The notes under the pieces were generated by a model. That model worked only from the letters and a program-made list of their open reading frames with translations. It searched no databases and was not told the origin of the DNA. The position numbers and the translations under genes are program-made. From UBA1402 sp964575345 (GTDB taxonomy: Bacteria; Bacteroidota; Bacteroidia; Bacteroidales; UBA1402), in assembly GCA_964575345.1 (NCBI GenBank), contig CAZNQD010000004.1, positions 10,011 through 74,010 of the forward strand: DNA of 64,000 nt. The letters are read 5' to 3'. This document shows, piece by piece, positions 1 through 7,833 of the stretch; positions within the stretch are counted from its first letter, which is position 1; every line of letters starts with the position of its first letter.

Positions 1-881
1 GCCCTGTTGTCGTCGCCTACTTCCGCTCTGATTAATCCGCGGTTGAAATAGGCAGTCAGGGAATTGGGATTTATTTGTACCACACGGTCCAAATCGCTCA
101 GGGAGCCTCTGTAATCATTGAGATGATAACGGGCCAGGGCTCTGTTGATAAAATACGATTCATTGTCGGGCTCCAGATGTATGGCTTCGTTGAAATCACT
201 GATGGCGTCGGTAAAATTTTTGCGCAACAAATTAACGTAAGCCCTGGAAGCGTAGGCGGGAGCAAAATAACGATCCACAGCCAAAGCCCGGCTGAAATCA
301 TCGACGGCTCCAAGCGTATCGCCTGTTTCCACAGACAATTGCCCACGGCTCATATAGGCATACAGAAAGTTGGGGTCTTTGCGTAATAATTCATCCAGGT
401 CTTTGCGGGCTTCCTGGTGCTGACCGGCGTACATTCGGGAAATGCCTTTGTTGAGCATCAATCCTTTGTGTTCGGTGTTGAACTCCAGGCCTTGCACGCA
501 ATCCTCTATGGCTGCCTCGTATTTTTTGAGATGCATGCGGGCATAGCTTCTGAAATAATAAGCCCTGACAATAAAGGGATTACGTTCAAGTGCAGCCGTG
601 CAATCTTCTTCGGCACTCAAAAAATCTTCGAGGCTCAGCTTGGCGACTGCCCGATACAAATAAGGCTCCGCCAGATAAGGCTTTGAGTGGATTACCTGAT
701 TAAAGTATTGTATGGAAAGGATATAATCTTCGAAATACAAGGCATTCCGACCGACGGTCATCATCCTGTCGGTATTGATCTGCGCTTTTATCACAGGCCA
801 TGGAGTCAATAAGGCTATCAGCAACAACAGGGCTGTCAGCAAGCCCCGGTATAATGTTCTATCCCCATCCCGGTTTGTCAT
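1..881 (-). CDS. TPR-repeat protein, secreted or membrane-anchored (partial, C-terminus off the window)
   Basis: The frame is open from an ATG at 881 to the left edge, so about 293 residues are visible and the C-terminus is missing. Residues ~12-32 form a hydrophobic segment (signal peptide or anchor). After it come at least seven tandem tetratricopeptide units of about 34 residues, recognisable by recurring AYxxRG/A and DFxxALxxxP patterns. TPR arrays are protein-binding scaffolds; no catalytic domain is visible. It lies 43 bases downstream of def on the same strand and is probably the third gene of a ruvX-def-TPR operon, an order I recall as common in Bacteroidales. Partner and function are unknown. 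Confidence 0.85.
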   Translation of the reverse strand, partial: MTNRDGDRTLYRGLLTALLLLIALLTPWPVIKAQINTDRMMTVGRNALYFEDYILSIQYFNQVIHSKPYLAEPYLYRAVAKLSLEDFLSAEEDCTAALERNPFIVRAYYFRSYARMHLKKYEAAIEDCVQGLEFNTEHKGLMLNKGISRMYAGQHQEARKDLDELLRKDPNFLYAYMSRGQLSVETGDTLGAVDDFSRALAVDRYFAPAYASRAYVNLLRKNFTDAISDFNEAIHLEPDNESYFINRALARYHLNDYRGSLSDLDRVVQINPNSLTAYFNRGLIRAEVGDDNR

Positions 882-924
882 GTATTGCTGTTTTCTGTTA
901 CTATTCAAGGTATTTAAATACAGC

Positions 925-1479
925 TCAACGCAAAGCTCTGGTTTTGTAAGTGCAATCCACCCTGCCTTTTGCAATGTTGTTGAGTTTGCCTTTGACCAGT
1001 TGTTTACGAATAGGATTAATGCGGTCGGTGAAAACCTTGCCATTCAAATGATCGTATTCGTGCTGAATTACCCTGGCTGCATAATCTTCGAAGACTTCCT
1101 CGTGTTGTTTAAAATCAGTATCCTGGTATTGCAACACTATTTTTCTGCTCCTGGGTACATTTTCGTGGATACCCGGCACACTCAGGCAACCTTCTTCCAA
1201 AATTTCCGTATCCTCGGAATACTCCAGAATCTTAGGATTTATAAAGCTTCGGGTATAGTCCGCAAAAGCAGGTTCCTGATCGGCCAGCGGCCTTAAATCA
1301 ACAATAAAAAGCCTGATGGGCAGGCCAACCTGAGGAGCTGCCAGGCCTACGCCGTCGGCATGTTCCAGGGTGTCCTGCATATTGATTATGAGCTCTTTGA
1401 GTCCGGGATAATCCGGCCCGATTTCTTCGGCCTCTTTACGAAGAACACTTTGGCCGTATAAATAAATGGGTAATTGCAT
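925..1479 (-). CDS. def: Peptide deformylase
   Basis: This enzyme removes the N-formyl group from the initiator methionine of nascent proteins in the cytoplasm. All three family motifs are present: GVGLAAPQ (residues 43-50), EGCLS (96-100, Cys metal ligand) and HEYDH (140-144, the HExxH metal site with its catalytic Glu). The length of 184 residues is normal for the Bacteroidota type. It starts 3 bases after the ruvX stop codon, which indicates co-transcription and probably translational coupling. Nothing is missing or unusual. Confidence 0.97.
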   Translation of the reverse strand: MQLPIYLYGQSVLRKEAEEIGPDYPGLKELIINMQDTLEHADGVGLAAPQVGLPIRLFIVDLRPLADQEPAFADYTRSFINPKILEYSEDTEILEEGCLSVPGIHENVPRSRKIVLQYQDTDFKQHEEVFEDYAARVIQHEYDHLNGKVFTDRINPIRKQLVKGKLNNIAKGRVDCTYKTRALR

Positions 1480-1482
1480 AAT

Positions 1483-1896
1483 TTATTTGTTGTATTCCAT
1501 GTAATCCTGCAGTAATATGGTAGCACTCACTTCATCGGCCAAGGCTTTGTTCTGACGGTCTTTCTTTTTTAATCCCCCTTCGAGCATGGCTCTGTGAGCC
1601 AATACAGAAGTGAAACGTTCATCTGAATACACCAATGGGATCTCCGGATATTTCTTCTTGAATTTGCGGACATAAGGCTCTATATAGCTCATGGCTTCGG
1701 ATGGTTCGTTATTGAGCTGTTTGGGCAAACCCATCACCACCAGGTCGATTTTTTCTTCTTTGAGATACTGCTCAAAAAAAGCATCCAAATCCTGAGTCCC
1801 AACCGTTTTCAATCCGTTGGCAATAAGTTTTAGAGGATCACTGACAGCTATTCCGCAACGTTTTCGTCCATAATCTATGGCCAGAATTCTTCCCAT
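1483..1896 (-). CDS. ruvX: RuvX/YqgF family Holliday junction resolvase-like protein
   Basis: A 137-residue RNase H-fold protein of the YqgF family, implicated in 16S rRNA 5'-end maturation (E. coli YqgF) and called a putative Holliday junction resolvase. The N-terminal MGRILAIDYGRKRCGIAVSD carries the first catalytic Asp. A VVMGLP strand and a YSDERFTS segment with the later acidic residues follow, and DEVSATILLQDY closes the fold. It is the first gene of the ruvX-def-TPR unit, with a -7-like box just upstream. Confidence 0.95.
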   Translation of the reverse strand: MGRILAIDYGRKRCGIAVSDPLKLIANGLKTVGTQDLDAFFEQYLKEEKIDLVVMGLPKQLNNEPSEAMSYIEPYVRKFKKKYPEIPLVYSDERFTSVLAHRAMLEGGLKKKDRQNKALADEVSATILLQDYMEYNK

Positions 1897-1916
1897 ATCT
1901 TTTTAAAAATCAACTA

Positions 1917-1924
1917 CAAAAATA
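1917..1924 (-). promoter_or_regulatory. Putative -7 box for ruvX-def
   Basis: Minus-strand TATTTTTG matches the Bacteroidota -7 consensus TAnnTTTG and lies 21 bases before the ruvX ATG. No clear -33 TTTG is present at the expected distance, so the call rests on one box and its position. Confidence 0.4.
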
Positions 1925-2156
1925 CACTAATTATTGTTCTTGCGCAGGATTCCGGGCTTAAAAAAACCGATTTAGGGTATTAAAAAAACAATATAAATGA
2001 ACTAATCTATTGATTAATAATATGATAAATAATTTGAGCTGTAATTCTGTCACTTAAATTGCCACTTTGGCAGCAATCTGCTTCAGGCACAGGATTTGTG
2101 TATTATAAAGCAGTGATGAATTAAAACAAATACTATAACTCTTAATACTTACAGCT

Positions 2157-2591
2157 ATGACAACAACTATCAGAAGATTTCAAAACAACTGGTTTCCGGG
2201 CCTGTTTAACGACATGTTTGATAAAGAATTTACAGTCAGTACTCCGATTTGTACTCCTGCTGTCAACGTTATCGAAAACGAAGAACTCTATCGCATAGAA
2301 ATGACCGCTCCCGGTATGACCAAAGAAGATTTCAGCATCAGGCTGGACGAAAACGATGTTTTGGTGGTGGAAATGAAAAAAACCACAGACAAAAAGGAAG
2401 AGAACAAAAAACTCAATTACCTGCGCCGTGAATTTGCCTATACTGAATTCAAGCGGAGCTACTACCTTCCCGAAGATGTAGACAAAAACCACATCAAAGC
2501 CGGTATGGAAAATGGGGTACTCAATATTGAACTCCATAAAAAAACAGAGGCTCAAAAAGCCGGCGAAGTAAAACGAATCGAAATCAATTAA
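2157..2591 (+). CDS. Hsp20/alpha-crystallin small heat shock protein
   Basis: This is an ATP-independent chaperone that holds unfolding proteins in large oligomers. The 144 residues comprise a short N-terminal arm (MTTTIRRFQNNWFPGLFNDM), an alpha-crystallin domain from about residue 38 (NVIENEELYRIEMTAPGM onward), and the conserved A-x-x-x-N-G-V-L signature near residue 117 (AGMENGVLNIEL). The usual C-terminal IxI motif is weak; the tail ends VKRIEIN. It is monocistronic, transcribed away from ruvX, and ends at a strong shared terminator. Upstream I found no good TAnnTTTG box, so its control may differ from its neighbours. Confidence 0.95.
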   Translation: MTTTIRRFQNNWFPGLFNDMFDKEFTVSTPICTPAVNVIENEELYRIEMTAPGMTKEDFSIRLDENDVLVVEMKKTTDKKEENKKLNYLRREFAYTEFKRSYYLPEDVDKNHIKAGMENGVLNIELHKKTEAQKAGEVKRIEIN

Positions 2592-2615
2592 TTGATTCGG
2601 GTATTAGTCCAAAGG

Positions 2616-2653
2616 AAACGGGGACCCTGTTGTAAATACAGAGTCCCCGTTTT
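2616..2653. terminator. Bidirectional intrinsic terminator
   Basis: The arms AAACGGGGACCCTG and CAGAGTCCCCGTTT form a GC-rich hairpin with a 9-base loop. A-rich sequence precedes it and T-rich sequence follows, so it can act in both directions between the convergent hsp20 gene and the TPR gene at 2669-3481. Confidence 0.85.
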
Positions 2654-2668
2654 AATTGATGCAATACT

Positions 2669-3481
2669 TTATCGTCCTATGCTTTTTTTGTAATCTTCGA
2701 AACGCTTGACGTTTTCCTTACTAAGATTAATGTAATTGGCGGCATTTTTGTTTTCAGGATCGTACTTTAATACCTCTTCGAACAAACTAATCGCCTCTTT
2801 ATACTTTTCACTGGCTTTGTTCATTGTTGATATATAGGCATCTATATTAGTACTGGAAGCTGTTCCTGCTATAGAGTTGGCTTCATTGAAAGGTTTAGAG
2901 GCTTCACGCATGAGTTGTGTACTCAACAAAGCGGACATATTCTTGGTGTATTTGCTTTCCGGATAATTTTCCAGCCCTTTAACCAATACTTCTTTCATTT
3001 GTTCTATGTTTTCTCTATCCTTAAGAATTAATGCCTTTGAGTAGGTAGAAGCATCGTCGCGGTATTTAAGCTCAATACATTGCTCGTACAAATCAAGCGC
3101 AAGAGTATCTTTTCCACGTTGCCGGGCCAGGTTGGCATAGTTGAACAAAAAGTTACCGTCGGTGGGTGTATCAGAACGGTTGAAGGAAGCGTATTTGGCA
3201 AAATAGTCAAAGGCTATTTCGTATTCTTTGGCCTGTATCATGGAAAAACCTGCGTACTTATGTGCAGACTCATAGAGGCTTAAGGTGTAAATATCGTCGG
3301 CAACACCCTCTGCACCGGATTTTAGGTATTTTTCCCAATGGCCGATGGCCGTAATGTAATCCTTTTGATTATAAGCCAGGTTTCCATCGTTCTTGATTTT
3401 ATCCGTTTCACTGGGCTCATCTTGTGCAAAAACTGTAATCATGGGCAAAAGAGCCAAAAATAATAAAGCTGTTTTTTTCAT
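2669..3481 (-). CDS. Secreted TPR-repeat protein
   Basis: A 270-residue protein with an Sec signal peptide (MKKTALLFLALLPMITVFAQ) followed by TPR-like helical repeats. One starts at LAYNQKDYITAIGHWEKYL, others contain AFDYFAKYASF and ALDLYEQCIEL, and a last one (SLFEEVLKYDPENKNAANYI) lies near the C-terminus. An in-frame ATG exists 81 bases further upstream, but a -7-like box sits between the two, and only the start used here gives a proper signal peptide. It is probably periplasmic or outer-membrane associated, like many Bacteroidota TPR proteins of unknown function. It appears to be monocistronic and ends at the terminator shared with hsp20. Confidence 0.85.
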   Translation of the reverse strand: MKKTALLFLALLPMITVFAQDEPSETDKIKNDGNLAYNQKDYITAIGHWEKYLKSGAEGVADDIYTLSLYESAHKYAGFSMIQAKEYEIAFDYFAKYASFNRSDTPTDGNFLFNYANLARQRGKDTLALDLYEQCIELKYRDDASTYSKALILKDRENIEQMKEVLVKGLENYPESKYTKNMSALLSTQLMREASKPFNEANSIAGTASSTNIDAYISTMNKASEKYKEAISLFEEVLKYDPENKNAANYINLSKENVKRFEDYKKSIGR

Positions 3482-3514
3482 GTTGTTTTTTTGATAGTTA
3501 GTAAAAGAATGCCT

Positions 3515-3522
3515 CAAAGGTA
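3515..3522 (-). promoter_or_regulatory. Putative -7 box of the secreted TPR gene
   Basis: Minus-strand TACCTTTG is a full match to TAnnTTTG. Transcription starting a few bases downstream leaves a leader of about 27 bases to the ATG at 3481 and excludes the longer upstream start. Confidence 0.5.
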
Positions 3523-3626
3523 TACAATTTTTTATTCCGCATATGTGAAAAAATCTAAACAAAATTTAGCCCTCCCTTGCTTTCATACTTTTTCTGAGGA
3601 AACTGTTTATATTCATTTATTTTTTA

Positions 3627-3635
3627 TAGCTTTGC
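3627..3635 (+). promoter_or_regulatory. Putative -7 box of the YidE-like transporter and mutS2
   Basis: TAGCTTTGC matches the Bacteroidota -7 consensus, with about 50 bases of leader before the ATG at 3691. No convincing -33 element was seen. Confidence 0.45.
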
Positions 3636-3690
3636 AAATCGAAAAAAGCCCCCCTTGACAAATATATAATTATCAATTACACAAAGGATT

Positions 3691-5352
3691 ATGACTTGGT
3701 TAGCTGAACTTATTCAGAACGATTCCGTAGCTCGCACAATTTTAATTTTGGCCGTAGTAATTTCAAGTGGTATTTACTTAGGCAGAATTAAAGTTTTCGG
3801 CATCTCTCTGGGAATTACCTGGGTTTTGTTCGTCGGTCTGATACTGGGTCATTTCGGATTTAGTGTCCAATCCGGGGTTTTACATTTTATAAAAGAATTT
3901 GGCCTGATACTCTTTGTATATTCCATAGGCATGCAAGTCGGCCCCGGCTTTTTTTCTTCTTTTAAACAAGGGGGTATACGCTTGAATATGTTGGCTGTAG
4001 GAATAGTTCTATTGGGAGTTTTAACGGTTCTGGGTTTTTTCTGGCTAAGCGATTATCCCATGACTACACTGGTTGGAATTATGTCCGGCGCTGTTACCAA
4101 CACCCCCGGCCTGGGAGCTGCGCAACAGGCTTATGTGGAAATGCACCAAAGTAATGCGCCCGACATTGCGCTGGGTTATGCTGTCGCCTACCCTCTGGGT
4201 GTGGTAGGTATCATTGGCTCAACCATCTTAATACGAATCCTGTACAAAATTAAATTCAAGGACGAAAGCCGCCGTATTCAGGAAGAATACGAACATCAAC
4301 ACAACGCTTTCGTATTGGCCAGTGTAGAACTTATGAATCCTGCCTTGTTTGGAAAAACCGTCGAAGAAATTCACCGCTTGTCGTTTGCTCAATTTGTGGT
4401 TTCGCGGATTCTCAAAAGCGATCAGCGCATGGAATTGTGTAACAATACCACCAAACTCGAAGAACAGGACAAAATTCTGATAGCTACCGATGCAGGAGAT
4501 CTTCAGGCAGTAATTGCCTTTTTTGGGAAACGCATCGAAATGGACTGGAACAAAATTCCATCGGATTTGGTTTCGAGGCGTATCCTGCTCACGAAAAGCA
4601 ACATCAACGGTAAAACCCTCGGTTCCCTACACCTGAGAAAACTCTACGGTGTCAATGTAACCAGGGTAAACCGCTCTGGTATGGATTTGCTGGCTTCTCC
4701 CTCGCTCACCCTTCAAATGGGCGACCGTCTGATGGTAGTTGGAAGTCTGGAATCCATACAAAAAATTGAAAGCCTCCTGGGCAATTCACTCAAACGACTT
4801 AGAGAGCCCAACCTGATTCCTATTTTTCTGGGCATCATTCTGGGCGTTTTGCTCGGAAGTCTACCATTTCGTTTTCCGGGTATACCTCAGGCCGTAAAAC
4901 TGGGACTGGCAGGAGGCCCGCTCATTATTGCCATTCTTCTGAGCCGTTTTGGCCCGAAATACGGTTTACTCACCTATACCACCATGAGTGCCAACCTGAT
5001 GCTCAGGGAACTTGGAATTACCCTGTTTTTGTGCAGCGTAGGCATCGGAGCCGGCGACGGCTTTGTCGAAACTGTTTTCAACATCCAGGGATTGAGTTGG
5101 GTTGGCATAGGTTTGGTGATTACCGTTTTACCACTGCTTATCGTTGGCATTTTAGCCCGTAGCGTTTTCAAATTGAATTACCTGGACATAATGGGGCTGT
5201 TGTCCGGAAGTATGACCGACCCGCCTGCCCTGGCTTACGCCAACAGCAGTTCGGGCAGCGATCAACCTGTAGTAGCCTACTCTACTGTTTATCCTTTAAC
5301 CATGTTTTTACGCGTCCTTTGCGCGCAAATACTGATTTTGATCTTTGCCTGA
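3691..5352 (+). CDS. YidE/YbjL-type putative transporter (AAE family) with two TrkA-C domains
   Basis: A 553-residue inner membrane protein, the usual length of the YidE group in the aspartate:alanine exchanger family. It has two membrane halves of about five helices each (residues ~1-190 and ~375-553). They flank two cytoplasmic TrkA-C/RCK-C regulatory modules (~205-285 and ~290-365, each ending in a KILIATDAGD or RLMVVGS type strand). Both halves carry the duplicated GxxxxTPxL-like motif (AVTNTPGLGAAQQA; SMTDPPALAYANS). The substrate is unknown; family members exchange amino acids or dicarboxylates, but none has been shown for YidE-like proteins to my knowledge. Its stop codon directly abuts the mutS2 ATG, so the two are co-translated. 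Confidence 0.88.
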   Translation: MTWLAELIQNDSVARTILILAVVISSGIYLGRIKVFGISLGITWVLFVGLILGHFGFSVQSGVLHFIKEFGLILFVYSIGMQVGPGFFSSFKQGGIRLNMLAVGIVLLGVLTVLGFFWLSDYPMTTLVGIMSGAVTNTPGLGAAQQAYVEMHQSNAPDIALGYAVAYPLGVVGIIGSTILIRILYKIKFKDESRRIQEEYEHQHNAFVLASVELMNPALFGKTVEEIHRLSFAQFVVSRILKSDQRMELCNNTTKLEEQDKILIATDAGDLQAVIAFFGKRIEMDWNKIPSDLVSRRILLTKSNINGKTLGSLHLRKLYGVNVTRVNRSGMDLLASPSLTLQMGDRLMVVGSLESIQKIESLLGNSLKRLREPNLIPIFLGIILGVLLGSLPFRFPGIPQAVKLGLAGGPLIIAILLSRFGPKYGLLTYTTMSANLMLRELGITLFLCSVGIGAGDGFVETVFNIQGLSWVGIGLVITVLPLLIVGILARSVFKLNYLDIMGLLSGSMTDPPALAYANSSSGSDQPVVAYSTVYPLTMFLRVLCAQILILIFA

Positions 5353-7830
5353 ATGATCTATCCTCAGAATTTTGAAATAAAAACAGGCTTTGACCAAATC
5401 CGCCTGTTACTGCAAGAGCAATGCAGCAGTACTTTGGGTAAGGAAAAAGTCCTGGAGATGCAATTTTCTGACAAATACAAAGATATACTCCCTGCCCTGG
5501 AACTCAGTGCGGAATTTTTAGTTGTATTGCGCAGTGAACAGGCTTTTCCCGAGATTTTGTTTATCGATTTAAGAGAGGTGCTAAAACGCATTCGGATAGA
5601 GGGCAGTTATGCCGACCAAAAAGAAGTGTTTGATTTAAGGCGCTCGCTGGACAGTTATCATAAGGTACTGCAATTTTTAAGCCGCGAAGATCAAAGCACA
5701 CCTCTCTATCCCAGACTGAAGGAACTTACTGCCGGACAAACGGCTTTTCCACGAATAATTGAACAGATAGACAGCATTCTGAACAAATTCGGCGAAATAC
5801 AGGATCATGCCTCTCCGGAGCTGGCACAAATCCGCAAAAGAATCTCCATTACTACGGCGGGCATATCGCGCAAACTGCATATATTAATCAAAAAAGCCCA
5901 GGAAGAAGGTATCATCGAAAAAGGCAGCAGCCCCGGCGTACGCGACGGCCGCCTGGTGATTCCAGTTCCTCCGGCCCATAAACGCAGGATTAGCGGTATT
6001 GTACATGATGAATCGGCCAGCGGTAAAACTGTATATATAGAACCGGCTGAATTGGTCGAGGCCAACAACCAGATAAGGGAACTTCAGAGCGAAGAAAAAA
6101 GAGAGATACTGCACATTTTAACACAATTTGCCGATTATATCAGGCCACTGAACGAAGAATTGCTGGCCGCTTTCGATTATATGGCTCAGATAGACTTTAT
6201 CCGGGCAAAAGCACTTCTGGCCCAAAAAATAAACGCACTCAAGCCTCATCTGTCAGAGAAGAGTGTCGTGAACTGGAAAAGAGCTATACATCCCCTGCTC
6301 TTTCTTTCCCTGCAAAAGCACGGCAAAGAAATCGTGCCCCTCGATATTCAGTTGGACGAACAACAGAGGATACTGGTAATTTCGGGGCCCAACGCCGGAG
6401 GAAAATCGGTTTGCCTTAAAACAACAGGCCTTCTGCAATACATGCTTCAATGCGGCTTATTGATACCTGTGCAGGAAAATTCGGTTTGCGGAATTTTTTC
6501 CAGGCTTTTTATCGACATTGGCGATGAACAATCCATAGAAAACGACTTAAGCACCTATAGCTCACATCTGAACAACATCAAGTTCTTTCTTAAAAACTCA
6601 GACAAAAACACCTTGTTGCTGATAGATGAATTTGGTAGCGGGACCGAACCCAAAATTGGCGGTGCCATAGCCGAGGCCTGTCTTGATCTTTTCAAGCAAA
6701 AGGGGCTGTTTGGCGTCATCACCACGCATTACGACAATCTCAAGCATTATGCCGGAGACAACGAAGGCGTTGTGAACGGTGCCATGCTCTACGACCGACA
6801 TCTGATGCAGCCCTTGTTTAAACTTGAAACAGGCAGGCCGGGGAGTTCTTTTGCCGTCGAAATTGCCCGGACCATAGGCCTGCCCCGCGAAGTAATCGAC
6901 AAAGCCGCCGAATTGGTAGGTTCAGACTATATAGACATGGACAAATACCTGCAGGATGTAGTGCGCGACAAACGTTACTGGGAAAAGAAACGACTCGAAA
7001 TCAAACGACTCGAAAAAGACCTTGCCCAATTGACCGCCGATTACCAGGAGCAAATGGAGCTCATCAAACAGGAACGCAAACAAATTCTCGGCAAAGCCAA
7101 AACTCAGGCCGAACAACTGCTTAGCCAGGCCAATGCCGAAATTGAAAGCACCATCAAAAGCATCCGTGAATCCCAGGCCGAAAAGGAACAGACCAAACAA
7201 CTGAGGGCCAATCTCGATAAATTCAAACAACACGCATTAAAGGAAGAACAGGAAGCGGGACATTCCCCTAAATCCGGAGCCCCTCAAACTACTGCCCGCA
7301 AACAAAAAATACTGAGTAAACTTCAATCCAGGACACAGGTCAGAGCCGCTGTCGAAACACAAGTCAGTTTTATTCCCGGCGATACAGTCCGTCTGAAAGG
7401 CCAAAACGTCACGGGGAAAGTGCTCGAAGTCAAAGGTAAAAAGATCACTGTTCTATTTGGCAGCATTAAATCCACAGTGAGTCCTGACAAGATAGAAAAA
7501 GGCAAGGCTGCCAAAATACAAGAGCTGCCCGACAAAAGCCTGGGACTGAAAATCAGCGAGGAGGTACATCGCATCGGTGTAAACTTTAAACAGGAAATCG
7601 ACCTCAGAGGTTTACGGGGAGACGAAGCGCTGCAAAAGGTAATGTATTATATTGACGAAGCCATCGTAGTAGGTGTTTCCAGTGTCCGCCTTCTGCACGG
7701 AACCGGCACCGGAGCCCTGAGAATGTTGATACGCAACTACCTGGGCACTGTCCCCGAAGTCAAAAGTTACAGAGATGAACACATTCAGCTGGGAGGTGCC
7801 GGCATAACAGTGGTTGAATTTAAGCAATAA
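5353..7830 (+). CDS. mutS2: Endonuclease MutS2
   Basis: An 825-residue MutS2. The N-terminal core and clamp regions (~1-320) are followed by the ATPase with Walker A GPNAGGKS (~345-353), Walker B LLLIDEFGSGTEP and the THY motif. A long charged coiled coil (~530-640), a KOW-like beta domain (GDTVRLKGQNVTGKVLEV) and a C-terminal Smr nuclease domain (IDLRGLRGDEAL ~748; LLHGTGTGALR ~781) complete it. It lacks the mismatch-recognition domain of MutS. Family roles include suppression of homologous recombination and rescue of collided ribosomes. It starts immediately after the transporter stop codon and ends 3 bases before ygiQ, forming one transcription unit. Confidence 0.97.
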   Translation: MIYPQNFEIKTGFDQIRLLLQEQCSSTLGKEKVLEMQFSDKYKDILPALELSAEFLVVLRSEQAFPEILFIDLREVLKRIRIEGSYADQKEVFDLRRSLDSYHKVLQFLSREDQSTPLYPRLKELTAGQTAFPRIIEQIDSILNKFGEIQDHASPELAQIRKRISITTAGISRKLHILIKKAQEEGIIEKGSSPGVRDGRLVIPVPPAHKRRISGIVHDESASGKTVYIEPAELVEANNQIRELQSEEKREILHILTQFADYIRPLNEELLAAFDYMAQIDFIRAKALLAQKINALKPHLSEKSVVNWKRAIHPLLFLSLQKHGKEIVPLDIQLDEQQRILVISGPNAGGKSVCLKTTGLLQYMLQCGLLIPVQENSVCGIFSRLFIDIGDEQSIENDLSTYSSHLNNIKFFLKNSDKNTLLLIDEFGSGTEPKIGGAIAEACLDLFKQKGLFGVITTHYDNLKHYAGDNEGVVNGAMLYDRHLMQPLFKLETGRPGSSFAVEIARTIGLPREVIDKAAELVGSDYIDMDKYLQDVVRDKRYWEKKRLEIKRLEKDLAQLTADYQEQMELIKQERKQILGKAKTQAEQLLSQANAEIESTIKSIRESQAEKEQTKQLRANLDKFKQHALKEEQEAGHSPKSGAPQTTARKQKILSKLQSRTQVRAAVETQVSFIPGDTVRLKGQNVTGKVLEVKGKKITVLFGSIKSTVSPDKIEKGKAAKIQELPDKSLGLKISEEVHRIGVNFKQEIDLRGLRGDEALQKVMYYIDEAIVVGVSSVRLLHGTGTGALRMLIRNYLGTVPEVKSYRDEHIQLGGAGITVVEFKQ

Positions 7831-7833
7831 GCC

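Noticed and set aside
98..346. Short minus-strand and plus-strand frames in the first 900 bases
   Set aside because: They are out-of-frame shadows of the TPR protein gene that runs from 881 to the left edge; only that frame gives a signal peptide and TPR repeats.
2052..2090. TGGCA...TGC-like sequence and a TGCCA/TGGCA stem upstream of hsp20, suggestive of a sigma-54 promoter
   Set aside because: The spacing between the GG and GC elements is one base short of the sigma-54 rule, and no sigma-54 activator gene is nearby.
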